Below, in pieces: positions 42,886 to 52,424 of a stretch of DNA of 64,000 bases. The first letter of the stretch is position 1, and each line of letters begins with the position of its first letter. The translations under genes and the position numbers were made by a program. The notes beneath the pieces were generated by a model. The model made no database searches, was not told the DNA's origin, and saw only the letters and a program-made list of their open reading frames with translations. Origin of the DNA: Dermacentor variabilis (Eukaryota; Arthropoda; Arachnida; Ixodida; Ixodidae); contig NC_134573.1 of assembly GCF_050947875.1 (NCBI RefSeq), positions 32,688,615 through 32,752,614 on the forward strand, written 5' to 3'.

Positions 42886-43365
42886 TTTCCCCGCAAGCAG
42901 ACGAAGCCCGTGGGGCGAGTCAGGATGGACAAGCAGGTAGAAAGGCTTCAGGCGAGCAATATGAGTCAGCTGAGTTCTGCTTGATCACCGACCATTGCAA
43001 AGGAGGTGAGATATGACGTAAGTGACTTCGCTCAGGCGGTCCACTACAAATGGGCCTGAATATCGTGACAAGAACTCTTCGCACAATCCACGCTAGCGTT
43101 GCGGTGTCCAAAGAAGGACCAAGTCACCTTTTTCCAACGATACTTGTACATGACGGTCTTCGTATCGCTCTTTCGAACGACTTTGCGAGGCCAGAGTACG
43201 AAGACGAGCTATTCCACGGGCTTCTTCGGCTAGACACAAAGTCTTCGATACAGAATCGTCACTGTGCAGTACAAAGGGTAAGAAGGTGTCCAGAGGGCTT
43301 CGCGGTAACCTTGCATACAGGCGATGAAATGAGCTATAGTTCGCGGCTTCGTGTTTTGCCGTGTT

Positions 43366-44342
43366 TTATGCGTTAGTGATGAATGCAAGCACGTCGTCCC
43401 AGTTCTTATGATTGGAGGAGACGTACATGGCAAGCATGTTGGTCAGCGTTCTCTTCGTCCTTTCAACGAGGCCATTGTTCTGTGGATGATACGGCGTGGA
43501 ATGACGGAACTGTGAAGTACAAAAACGAAGTAACTCTTCAATGGCATCAGCAGTGAACTGGCGACCACGATTGCTGATGATACGTGGTGGGCCATGACGA
43601 AGGACCACGGAACGCAGCAGGATGACCGCCACGCAGGCAGCGGTGGAAGACGGTATGGCTGCAGTTTCTGCATACCGTGTAAGATGGTCTACGCAGACAA
43701 TTATCCCACGGTTCCTTTTCTTAGATAACGTGAATGGACCCAAAAGATCAATGGCTACTTGCTCGAACGGCGTACTGGGCGGTGTGAATGGCCGAAGAGG
43801 TCCTGGGGCTGCGGTGGTCGGTCGCTTGTGACGTTGGCACGTTTCACAACTAGCGACATAGCGTTTGTTTCGTACATCTTGGGCCAGTAGAAGCGCTCCT
43901 GCGTGCGGTGCAGCGTTTGTTCGAAGCCGAAATGGCCGGATGTCGCATCGTCATGCATGGGGCGTAGAACGTTGGAGCGGAGACTCTTTGAGACAACAAG
44001 CAGAAAACGCTCTCCATGTCCGGAGTAATTAGTTTTGTAGAGCAATTTATCACGAACAGTAAAGCGACCGCTGCCTTTAGAAGTACGTGCAGCGACAAAA
44101 AGCGGATCGAGGTTAACATCATTCCGTTGTTCTCGCTGAAAATCTGCCGCGTCAGGGAACGTAGAAGTAACAGCAGCGAGACAGTCGTCAGAATTCTCAG
44201 CATCGCAGTCGATATTCGCAAAAGGAATCCGAGGGAGGAGGTATGCGTCAGCGTGACGGCAGCCACTCTCGTACGATACCACAAAGTCGTATTGCTGGAG
44301 TCGCAGCGCCCAACGTGCGAGGCGACCAGAGGGATCACGCAA
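43366..44342 (-). pseudogene. Gypsy A integrase, broken, catalytic Asp to Asn
   Basis: The integrase inserts element DNA. Zinc-binding part: HDDATSGHFGFEQTLHR and FYWPKMYE, with the Cys pair nearby in another frame. Core: LLGPFTLSKKRNRGIIVCVD (43743 downward) has the first Asp in VDHLTRYAE. IISNRGRQFTAD has Asn where the second catalytic Asp is expected, and NGLVERTKRTL has the Glu. Frame breaks occur between the zinc region and the core, and again after about 43380. The C terminus, with a GPF/YVI-like segment, is readable in pieces down to about 42950. A loss-of-function change sits in the active site itself. Confidence 0.85.
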
Positions 44343-45646
44343 GCCGACCAGCCAGCATAAAGAATGATGGTCGGTGATAATCTTGAATGGTCTACCGTAA
44401 AGATAGCACGGAAACTATTGTATGGCGAAAACGGCTGCCAGGCATTGCTGTTCTGTAACCGTATTATTGCGTGCAGATTTGCTCAGGCAACGCCTGGCGC
44501 ATGCGACAACAGGTTCTGCGCCACTGTGACGTTGTACAAGCACCGCTCCTATCCCGATTCCGCTAGCATCAGTGTGAACTTCAGTCGGGCAAGTGGATCG
44601 AAGTGACGCAAGAGGGGTGCTGACGTTAGTATAAACTTCAGTTGAGAGAATGATGCGTCACACTCTGGTGTCCAATAGAAGGATGCATTTTGTCGCAAAA
44701 TACTTGTCAACGGGTAAACGAGGTCGGCATACCGGGGAACAAAACGACGAAAATGCGAACATACGCCAATGAATGAGTGGAGTTCTCGTGCTGACTGCGG
44801 TGACTTGAAGGAGCTCACCGCTTCAATCATACGATGATTGAGTCTGACGCCATCCTTTTCGACTAAGTGTCCCAGGACCAGTGTTTGACGTTCGGCGAAC
44901 CGACATTTTGTTTAGTTTAGAACCAGTCCAGCTTTCTCAATGCAGTAGAGAACGAGGCTGAGGCGTTCGTAATGTTCTTCATACGTGCGGCCAAAGATTA
45001 CAACATCATCCAGGTAACACATGTATATCTCCCACTTTAGACCACGTAATACTGTGCCCATGAATCTTTAAAAGTTGGCGGGAGCATTGCAAAGGCCAAA
45101 AGGCATAACATTAAATTTGAATAGGCCATCTGGAGTCACGAAAGCGGTCTTTTCCTTGTCGGCAGGGTCCATAGGTATTTGCCAATACCCCAATGGCACA
45201 CCAAGCGTTGAGTAGTAAGAAGCAGCGTGTAGGCAATCTATGACGTCATCGATTGGCGGCAGTGGATAGACATTCTTCTTCGTCACTGCGTTTATATGTC
45301 TGTAATCCACGCAGAATCTCCAGGAGCCATCTTTTTTTCGGACCAGGATTACTGGGGCTGCCCATGGACTAGACGACTCTTGAACGACATCTTGGTTCAT
45401 CAACTCCTTGACTTGCTCTGCAATAACTTTTCGCTTCGACGATGACACTCGGTAGGGCTTCTGGCGGATAGGATGTGCGGAGCCGGTATCTATTCTGCGA
45501 CGAGCGCGGGACGGCGGTAAATGAAGGGGTGCATCTCCAAGCGTGAAGTCGAATGCAGCCTTATGCCTGGCGAGGACCAGTGCAGTACAGTGTACCAGTG
45601 CTTGCCGTTGCGATGTACCGAGAGCCTTGCTGATAATGCCAAGCAT
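44343..45646 (-). pseudogene. Gypsy A reverse transcriptase-RNase H, broken
   Basis: Starts with the RQKPYRVSSSKRKVIAEQVK region and VVQESSSPWAAPVILVRKKD, then RHINAVTKKNVYPLPPIDD, GVPLGYWQIPMDPADKEKT and NVMPFGLCNAPANF (45068-45646). YLDDVVIFGRTYEEH follows at about 45018-44975 in a shifted frame. RNase H and connection pieces are at 44549-44830 (ARELHSFIGVCSHFRRFVP) and continue to the integrase. The usual GYWQ...MPFGLCNAP spacing is kept. Substitutions such as STLGVPLGYW (STLDLRSGYW is usual) are decay. Several stops are present. Confidence 0.87.
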
Positions 45647-45788
45647 TAGATCTCCCGAATGGCGATTATCGCAAGGAGAGCAAGCTATAGGGACGTCCGT
45701 AGTTAGTGCCGCTATTGAGCTACATACGGCTTTATCGAAGAGAGCGATTTCATAACGCGAGGAAGGACAAATGGCGTGGCGGAACCGT

Positions 45789-46200
45789 TTAGCGCCCGCA
45801 TTGGGGCGACTCCTTTCTTAATGCGCACGACAGAGCAGGGCACAAGTACATCTTTTTAGCACAGTTTATGCGGAGAGACCTAACTACAAGTTCAACACAC
45901 TCAGCATCAACAGTACTTGCAGAAACACGAACGGGCGCCATGCACCACGATGGCGCAGTCACTTCATCAAGAACACTGAGTGTGCCTGTGTCCCTGTCTT
46001 CACCACCCGAGCTTTGATCGGAATTTGCTGATATGAATAACTTGTTCAATGATATTTCGCTACAACCACAATCCACGAAAGCGTCGCACTGTTCAAGAAA
46101 ATTGATGTTCAAGAAAATGAGCGCGGCTCATCACAGACACAGTCGCCCCAGTATCAACTAACGCCATGGTCGGCATTCCGTCAATCGAGACATTCACTTT
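45789..46200 (-). pseudogene. Gypsy A protease region
   Basis: On the minus strand near 46136-46185 the reading VSIDGMPTMALVDTGATVSV contains the retroviral-type aspartic protease motif DTGA. A frame break follows before the block 45789-46112 (NINFLEQCDAFVDCGCSEIS). It would process the Gag-Pol precursor. It lies between the zinc knuckle and RT, as expected. Confidence 0.75.
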
Positions 46201-46277
46201 GTTTTTGAACATGAAAAGAGGCAGAGGTATTTCTTGCAAAGACCGTCCGGCGAACACACCTCCATTGACCGCGGATG

Positions 46278-47683
46278 CTAGTTTCCCGGTGGCGGTGAGG
46301 AAGAGCGACGCCGACGGGACGGAGAGTGATAGGGACGGGTATTTGGTAGCGTCAAACTCCGCTCAGATGCTGGCGAATCGCTGCGTCTGGTCTTGTGTGA
46401 GGAGTGGTCCATTGGAAGCAAATCGGTCGTCCGCAAGTAATATGAAATACGGGTTCTGGGTGGCGAGAACATCGATGGTGTCCTAGGTGGTTGACGCCCT
46501 TCGCAATAATACCGACCTATATGGCCTGTGGAACCGCAATTGTAGCACACGGGAGGGTCGCGGTTCACAACCTCTTCCTTGAAACGAATAGTAGGCGGCT
46601 TAGGGCAGCGAGAAAGTTTGTTGTCATGTGGATAACGTGTATCTGATGCTTGCTGAAATCCGTTATATCGTTCATGGTAGTAGGGTCGGGGCTGTTCTTG
46701 TCGTGGCCTGACAGAAGTCACAGGGCCTCGGGGGTAAAAACGCGGCTGCTCTCGTTGTGGCCGAGCGCCATAAGTAGGGCCTCTGTCGTAAAGACGTGGC
46801 TGCTGTCGGGGTGCGAGTTCATAATCCTCAGTGCTCCTTGCCGCAGGATACGGTTAGAAGGCTGCCACGTTTGGCTCGAAATCTGGTGGTAGGCGGAAGC
46901 TATGAGTGCCTGGATGTGTCACTTGCGCGTGCAGGCTGAGCTCTTCCCGAACTATTTGTCTGATCGTTGATGCTAGATCAAGGGGCTGGTTGCTGTGCAT
47001 GCTTGCAACTGTCGTCACATTGGCTAGCCTGCCAAACTTCGACGTGATGCACCTCGTCTTTAGGTGCTCGAAAGTACGACAGTGCCGAATGATGTCAGCA
47101 ACGGAAGCCAGGTTGTCTTTTGCGATGAGGAAATTGTATACATCCCCGGTAATTCCTTTTGGGATGTGCCCATCATACTACGCTGTTTTATTACTGCCTC
47201 AATGTATGTCGTGCAGGTTTCGCCTGGCACTTGCGCACATTGCAGTAGCGTCTGTTCTGCCTTTTTCTTTTTCGTCGCGGAGTCGCCGAATCCCTCTTTG
47301 AGTTCCGAAAGAAATCTTCCCCATGTTGTGAACGTTTCCTTGTGATTGTCGAACCACAACAACGCAGTATCCGTTAGAAAGAACACGACGTTCGAAAGCT
47401 GAGAAGCGCTGTTGCACTTGTTGGCGGCACTCACCCTGTGATAATGGATGAGCCATTCCTCGACGTCTTCCTCCGATTTTCCGGCGAAGGGACGCGCATG
47501 CCTCAGTTGCAGAACAGAACTTGTCGGTGCAGCAGTTGGAATGGGCCGTTGTTCGTCTGCGTCATGGGACATATTGAACTCCGGTGGATTCCGTGGGAGT
47601 CCAGCAAGGTGACGGCTCCGTCGAAGCACTTGTGGTTGAGTCTCCGTCTTCGGATATCGATTACCCGACACCTTCCACCACAA
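46278..47683 (-). pseudogene. Gypsy A gag with zinc knuckle
   Basis: The first block (47060-47683) has the probable start Met in MSHDADEQRPIP. It also contains RHARPFAGKSEEDVEEWLIH, TDTALLWFDNHKETFTTWGR and PGETCTTYIEAVIKQ, typical of Gypsy gag. A frame break follows near 47060. The C-terminal block (46278-46721) has the knuckle CYNCGSTGHIGRYYC, with five residues between His and the last Cys where four are normal, then an Arg/Ser/Pro-rich tail. The frame is open at the 5' end right up to the LTR. Confidence 0.82.
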
Positions 47684-47684
47684 C

Positions 47685-47832
47685 TGTTACGAAGAGTTGC
47701 GAGGAAATGCTTTTATTTACAGGAGATGGATGATGATCGTAGCGTGATCGTAGCGCAGCGCGGCCTCTCAAACTCCTCGTTTTCCTCGTCTTCCCTTCTT
47801 TCTTCTTGTCCTCGCCTTTCGTACCCGTTACA
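47685..47832 (-). repeat. 5' LTR of Gypsy A
   Basis: 148 bp with TG...CA ends. The primer-binding site should lie at about 47667-47684 (minus strand GTTGTGGTGGAAGGTGTCGG); I cannot assign a primer tRNA. AATAAA (minus strand) is at 47712-47717. Confidence 0.9.
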
Positions 47833-48133
47833 ATATTTACAATAAGTGAAAGCCTTGAAATGTGTCTGTCAGCTATACTTATTTTTAGCAGACATCCATG
47901 TATTGATCAATCACAAATTGTGAGCTATGTGGTCCCGAAAATTAATTTGAATTTGCCTTTATTTTCTGTAGCTGCATCAAATCTCAACATGATACAGGGA
48001 CAAAAGGCAATGAGTGCTACAGAGAGGTCATGAATCCTACCCAGTAGCAGCAGTACAGAACACATAAGAAATCCGCATCTCCTACGAACAGATCACGAGC
48101 AGGAAAACAGGGCTAAGCAACACGACGAGGAGA

Positions 48134-48164
48134 GGGACACAGACAGCGTTGTTGTCTGTGTCCC
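48134..48164. repeat. Perfect 12-bp hairpin
   Basis: GGGACACAGACA (48134-48145), a 7-base loop, then TGTCTGTGTCCC (48153-48164). The surrounding AGCGCTGTTTTACTTCTCGT is similar in style to Penelope end sequences elsewhere in the window, so this may be the tip of a decayed inverted Penelope junction. Confidence 0.7.
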
Positions 48165-48539
48165 TGTCCTTGTCCTGTTGTTCAGCGCTGTTTTACTTCT
48201 CGTAATCATGAAACAACCAGCCCATATTCGTGTTCTTCTCTTACAAACAACTTTATTGAATAAAGAATTGTACTTGATGTTCACGTCTACAGCATAAATG
48301 TATCGCTACTTTGCACGTCATAGTGCTCTCGAGGTTACACCCAACGAAGTAAAATCTACGTAAATTACTTTCAATATTCAGAAGAAAAAAAGGCAGTAGA
48401 TGTGTGCGACCTTGGGAGAATTACAAACCGATTTCCAACCGCAGCTGTTCCTTTCGAACCGCTGCAATAGTAGTTTTAGTAGTTTTAGGTTCTTGTGGCT
48501 ATATCGCATACTTTAAAAGTTGCCCGTATCATATCATAC

Positions 48540-48540
<1 letters not shown>

Positions 48541-48621
<81 letters not shown>
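48541..48621. repeat. (TA)n microsatellite
   Basis: About 80 bp of pure TA. It generates Tyr-Ile open frames on both strands that are not genes. Confidence 0.97.
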
Positions 48622-48625
<4 letters not shown>

Positions 48626-48715
48626 AACGACAGGAAAGTGTTTTAACCGAGGAGCCTGACATTTATCAATCATGGCATAAGAATAAAACGAACAAAGATG
48701 CAAGTGATAACGGAG

Positions 48716-49800
48716 GATAAAAACGCGGGTGGTTCGTCCACTGGACAGCGTGATGAACAGTCTGTCTTGATGTAATCGGCCCGACTTGTACACTACTGCA
48801 TAGGAATATTCTTGCAGCCGCAGAGCCCAGCGATGAAGCCGGCCGGTTGGATTCTTGAGTGAGGAAAGCTAGTAGAGCGCGTGGTTGTCCGTGAGGACAT
48901 AGATGTGCGTACTATACAAGTACGGGCGGAATTTAGAAACCGTCCAGACGAGAGCCAGGCATTCACGATCTGTAATCGAATAGTTGCGCTCTGCTGCTTT
49001 GAGGAGGCGGCTTGCGTAGGCGATAACACTATCTTGGCCTTGTTGGCGCAAGGCTCAGGCGGCTCCGATACCGTGACCACTGGCATCGGTACGCAGCCAG
49101 TACGCACGGGTCAAAGTGGGCCAGTAAAGGTGGCGAGGTGACAATGTTGGTGAGGTGCGCAAACACGGCAGTTTGAGTGGCGCCCCACGTAAACGGCACG
49201 TCCTCCTTCAGAAGATCAGTAAGTGGTCCGGCAATCGGTGCGAAGTCTTAAACGAAGAGTCGGAAGTAGGAGCAGAATCCTACAAAACTTCGGATGTCTT
49301 TGACAGACTGATGCACAGGAAAATACGCGAAAGCACGAATTTTGTCCGGGTCTGGTTGAATACCGGAAGCGTCGACGAGGTGGCCCAGCAGTGTAATCTG
49401 GCGATGACAAAAGCGAAATTTCGATTAATTTAGTCAGATCCCAGCCTCGCGGAAGACTTGAACAGCTGAGAAGTGCTCAAGGTGTGTCTCAAATGTAGGC
49501 GACAATGCGAGAAGGTCGTCAAGGTAGGAGAGGCATGTTGACAATTTAACCACTCGAAGCAAAGAGAACATCATACGTTCGCACGTTCCTGGGGCGTTGC
49601 ATAGACCGAACGGCATAACTTTGAATTCACATAGACCAGCAGGGGGGCCGAACGCGGTCTTCTCTTGGTGCTTTTCATCCACAGAAATTTGCCGATAACT
49701 AGACTGACGGTCTATGAAGAATATGGTCGGCACCGAGGAGACAATTGAGGGCGTCGTCAACGCGAGGCAAGGGGTTGACGTCTTTATTGGTAATGCGCTT
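48716..49800 (-). pseudogene. Gypsy B RT C-terminal part and RNase H, broken
   Basis: RT block 49434-49760: FIDRQSSYRQISVDEKHQEK, FKVMPFGLCNAPGTCERMMF and the catalytic YLDDLLALSPTFETHLEHF. RNase H/connection block 48793-49107: [38 protein letters not shown] and VLTDNHALY. It ends with the YKSGRLHQD region at about 48790. Several frameshifts are present. Integrase should follow but is absent. Confidence 0.82.
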
Positions 49801-49814
49801 TAGATGAAGATAAT

Positions 49815-51686
49815 CTACGCAAGAACGCCATGTGCCATCTTTCTTTTTAACAAGCACCATGGGTGACGCCCAAGGGATCGACGAAGGTTCAACAATGCTT
49901 TTCCAAGCATCTTGTTCACATCATCTCGAATAACCTTACGCTCATAAGTAGAAACTTGATATGGCCGGCGATGAATAGGACTGACATCGCCAGCATTTAT
50001 GTGATGCTTAACAATTGAAGCATGACCAAATTGACGATTGTTGAGGTCGAACATGTGGTAGGAAACCAAACGGCAACACAGAGCTGATGCTTGTTCAGGC
50101 AATAGGTCCGCAGTAATCATGCGACGCAATGTTGCGTCAGGGCAAATAGCATCTTCACATGAAGAATCTGAGCAGACGTCTACTGAAAACGCTGTGACGT
50201 GTTCATATCCTATAGCACGCAGCGCTGCAACCGATATGCGTTGGGATAGAACTTCCTTTGTCAGGCCAATATTGACGACGGGGAGGCATGTCCGGTTATT
50301 GGCGACGGTGACGACGGAGTGGGGCATGGTGATATTGCGTGTAGAAAGGATATCAGGAACAGGTGCGGCGACGTAATGACGATCAAGCACAGGAAAAAGT
50401 TGTAGCAAATCGACGAAAGTCAAGGCTTTAGGAAGCGGGTGGACGAAGGCGGTCGTACTAAAATTGTTCGGCAGTTCGGCACGAAAACGCGTGAGTAGAG
50501 GAATTTCGAGGCAAAGGGTACCGGCAGTACAGTCGATCACAGCTGAATGCGCCGTAAGAATGTCGAGACCAAGGATTAAGTCATAGGGACAATTGGTCAG
50601 CACTGTAAGAAGAACATGAACGTGACGGTCGGCAATTTATATGGGAAGTACACATTCCAGTGACGTCAACAGTGCTGCCATCGGCCTTGCGTACGACTCG
50701 TGTAGCAGAAGGTGTGAGAAACTTCATCAGTCGACGACGGAGGATACAACTCATTATGGACACCAGGGCTCCAGTACCTATTAACGCTGTCATAGAGACA
50801 CCATCAACATGAACATCAAGTCATTTCTGGTTCGTTGGGACCGTCAATAGAGGATTTCGACACGACGAAGATAATGCAGCACTATACCTAGGAGCTGCAT
50901 GAACTAGTTTTCCGTCTGAGAGGGTTCATAATTGATCGTCGGCGAATAGCGGCGTGGTTGGGGCGACGGAGACCTACGGCGTTGAGTGCACAGCGAGCGA
51001 GCAGGATGACTGTCATTGATGGATACGTCAGAGGTAGGGAGCATACGGCGAGGCGAGTAACGGCGTGGGTAGGCATATGGACGAGGGGACAGGTAAAAGG
51101 AGCTCGTCCAGGAGGTGCGGCAGCGGCGAGCGACCTGGCCAATGCGGAGGCAACGACGGCAAATGGGCTTGTCGTCCGTTCTCCACTCGGCGGGGTGGCG
51201 GTATCTTGGAGGGGAATACAGATCGCTGTAAGGCGTAGCTGTCGGCACCAGTGGAACGTCAGGTCGGGAGACGGAGCAGGTAGCAGGAAAACCTAGGTTT
51301 GCCAATTCTTGTCGCACAAATGTCTGAATGAGGTAGATCGCTGGCGCCGGTCGGTCAATTCTGGGGTCAAGTGACAGTGTATGCAACGGCGCATGACTTG
51401 TAGCCTCGAGCTCGTGGCGAACAATACGTGTGACGTGCTCATTTAAGGGTGGTGAACGGTGCTCATTCAAAGGTGATGACGTGGTACGGTCGACGCAAAA
51501 CGACGTCGCAGCCATGTTAGGTAGTGTGGAGAACTGTGGAATGACGCGGCGGCTTTTGGCTAGCTCAATGTTGCGGCAATCCTTGACAATGACGTCGATG
51601 GTGGACACATTGTTGAAGGCCAAGAAGTGGAACGCGTCGTCCGCGATGCCTTTGAGTACGTAGCCGACTTTGTCAACCCCGGCCAT
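49815..51686 (-). pseudogene. Gypsy B gag C terminus, protease and RT start, broken
   Basis: gag C-terminal block 50904-51686: a spacer rich in Arg/Pro and a zinc knuckle ICRRCLRIGQVARRC, where the His of CCHC has become Gln. Protease block 50581-50793: MTALIGTGALVSIMS, with Gly where the catalytic Asp of DTGA is expected. Block 49815-50603: CPYDLILGLDILTAHSAVID (the end of the protease/linker), later PYQVSTYERKVIRDDVNKML at the RT start. The protease active site is lost by substitution. Confidence 0.8.
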
Positions 51687-52057
51687 TTCCCCCTCGACTT
51701 TCCGTCAAAAGCGAGCACGTCGTGTATGTATGAGACATATGATTAAGTAGTAGACTGAACTCGGGTATCAAGCGCTTTTCTAGCATCCAGCTGCGGACCG
51801 GTGCAATTACCAAAGAGTTAGCTGAGCTTCTCCTTGAAAACATCCGAGCTAGAGAACTCGTCCTCATGTGTCCGGAACCAGACACAAGGAGTGCACATCC
51901 GAGTAGAAGAGGACATTCGCTAGCTTAATCGCAGGGTCCCAGCGGTTGTTTCGGCAAGCACGCTCATACAGACTGAGCCAGTCCTCAACATTGACATTAT
52001 CTTGACCGAAGAATACGCCAGGATAGCGGGGATTAGTAGCCGTAAGGTATGTGGTTG
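51687..52057 (-). pseudogene. Gypsy B gag N-terminal half, interrupted by RTE copy 3
   Basis: Reading from 52057 downward on the minus strand gives TYLTATNPRYPGVFFGQDNV, then NVEDWLSLYERACRNNRWDP and ANVLFYSDV, a typical Gypsy gag. The first codons lie across the RTE insertion at 55316-55364 (APGDNSASASTPETPTT, whose initiating codon is now GTG or lies upstream). Frame breaks follow between 51690 and 51864. Confidence 0.8.
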
Positions 52058-52126
52058 CAGCGGTGGCGTAGAGGCCTAACACCCGCCTCGCGTGCAAGAG
52101 GTCCGTGGTTAGAATCCCGGTGCGGC
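52057..52126 (+). other. tRNA-like 5' head of RTE copy 3 (A and B boxes)
   Basis: GCAGCGGTGGCGTAGAGGCC... with the A box TGGCGTAGAGG at 52064-52074 and the B-box-like GGTTAGAATCC at 52107-52117 (one C to A change from copy 2). The starting base agrees with that of copy 2. Between head and coding region is a 5' UTR shared with copy 2, containing the short hairpin GGATT(A-run)AATCC. Confidence 0.8.
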
Positions 52127-52424
52127 TCAATTTTTCACCGGATTAAAAAAAATCCACGTGTTGATAAAATTGCATAAACAAGGCCTGGAGTGTGGCCTGA
52201 TCCCGGTGACCAGAACCTGTAACGCACTCCCTCACCAGAGCAGGATTGGCCACCCTGGTGCAGTACTTGGCCACAACCTCCTATATGAACACAACAATAA
52301 AACCCCGGCCCTCAGTCCCCAGCAGCTGCGAAGCAACTGACCACGGCGGTCAGACCTGCGACGCAGCAGAGGGTTCTAAGAATCCCTGGCTCCGGACAGG
52401 CCGCCATTGGAATAAGAACCTGGC

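Larger units (their letters stand above)
42738..47832 (-). mobile_element. Gypsy-type LTR retrotransposon A, both LTRs present
   Basis: LTRs of 148 bp lie at 42738-42885 (3') and 47685-47832 (5'). ATAT at 42734-42737 and 47833-47836 is a plausible 4-bp target duplication, although the AT-rich flank makes this weak. Order on the minus strand is LTR, gag with zinc knuckle, protease, RT, RNase H, integrase, purine tract and LTR, which is the Gypsy order. The LTRs differ at about a dozen or more positions (near 10%), so the insertion is old. Stops and frameshifts break every region. Confidence 0.92.
47837..48715. other. Stretch between Gypsy A and Gypsy B
   Basis: No gene seen. It holds a perfect 12-bp hairpin (48134-48164) within sequence resembling Penelope terminal sequence (TTCAGCGCTGTTTTACTTCT), and the (TA)n array at 48541-48621. 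Confidence 0.5.
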
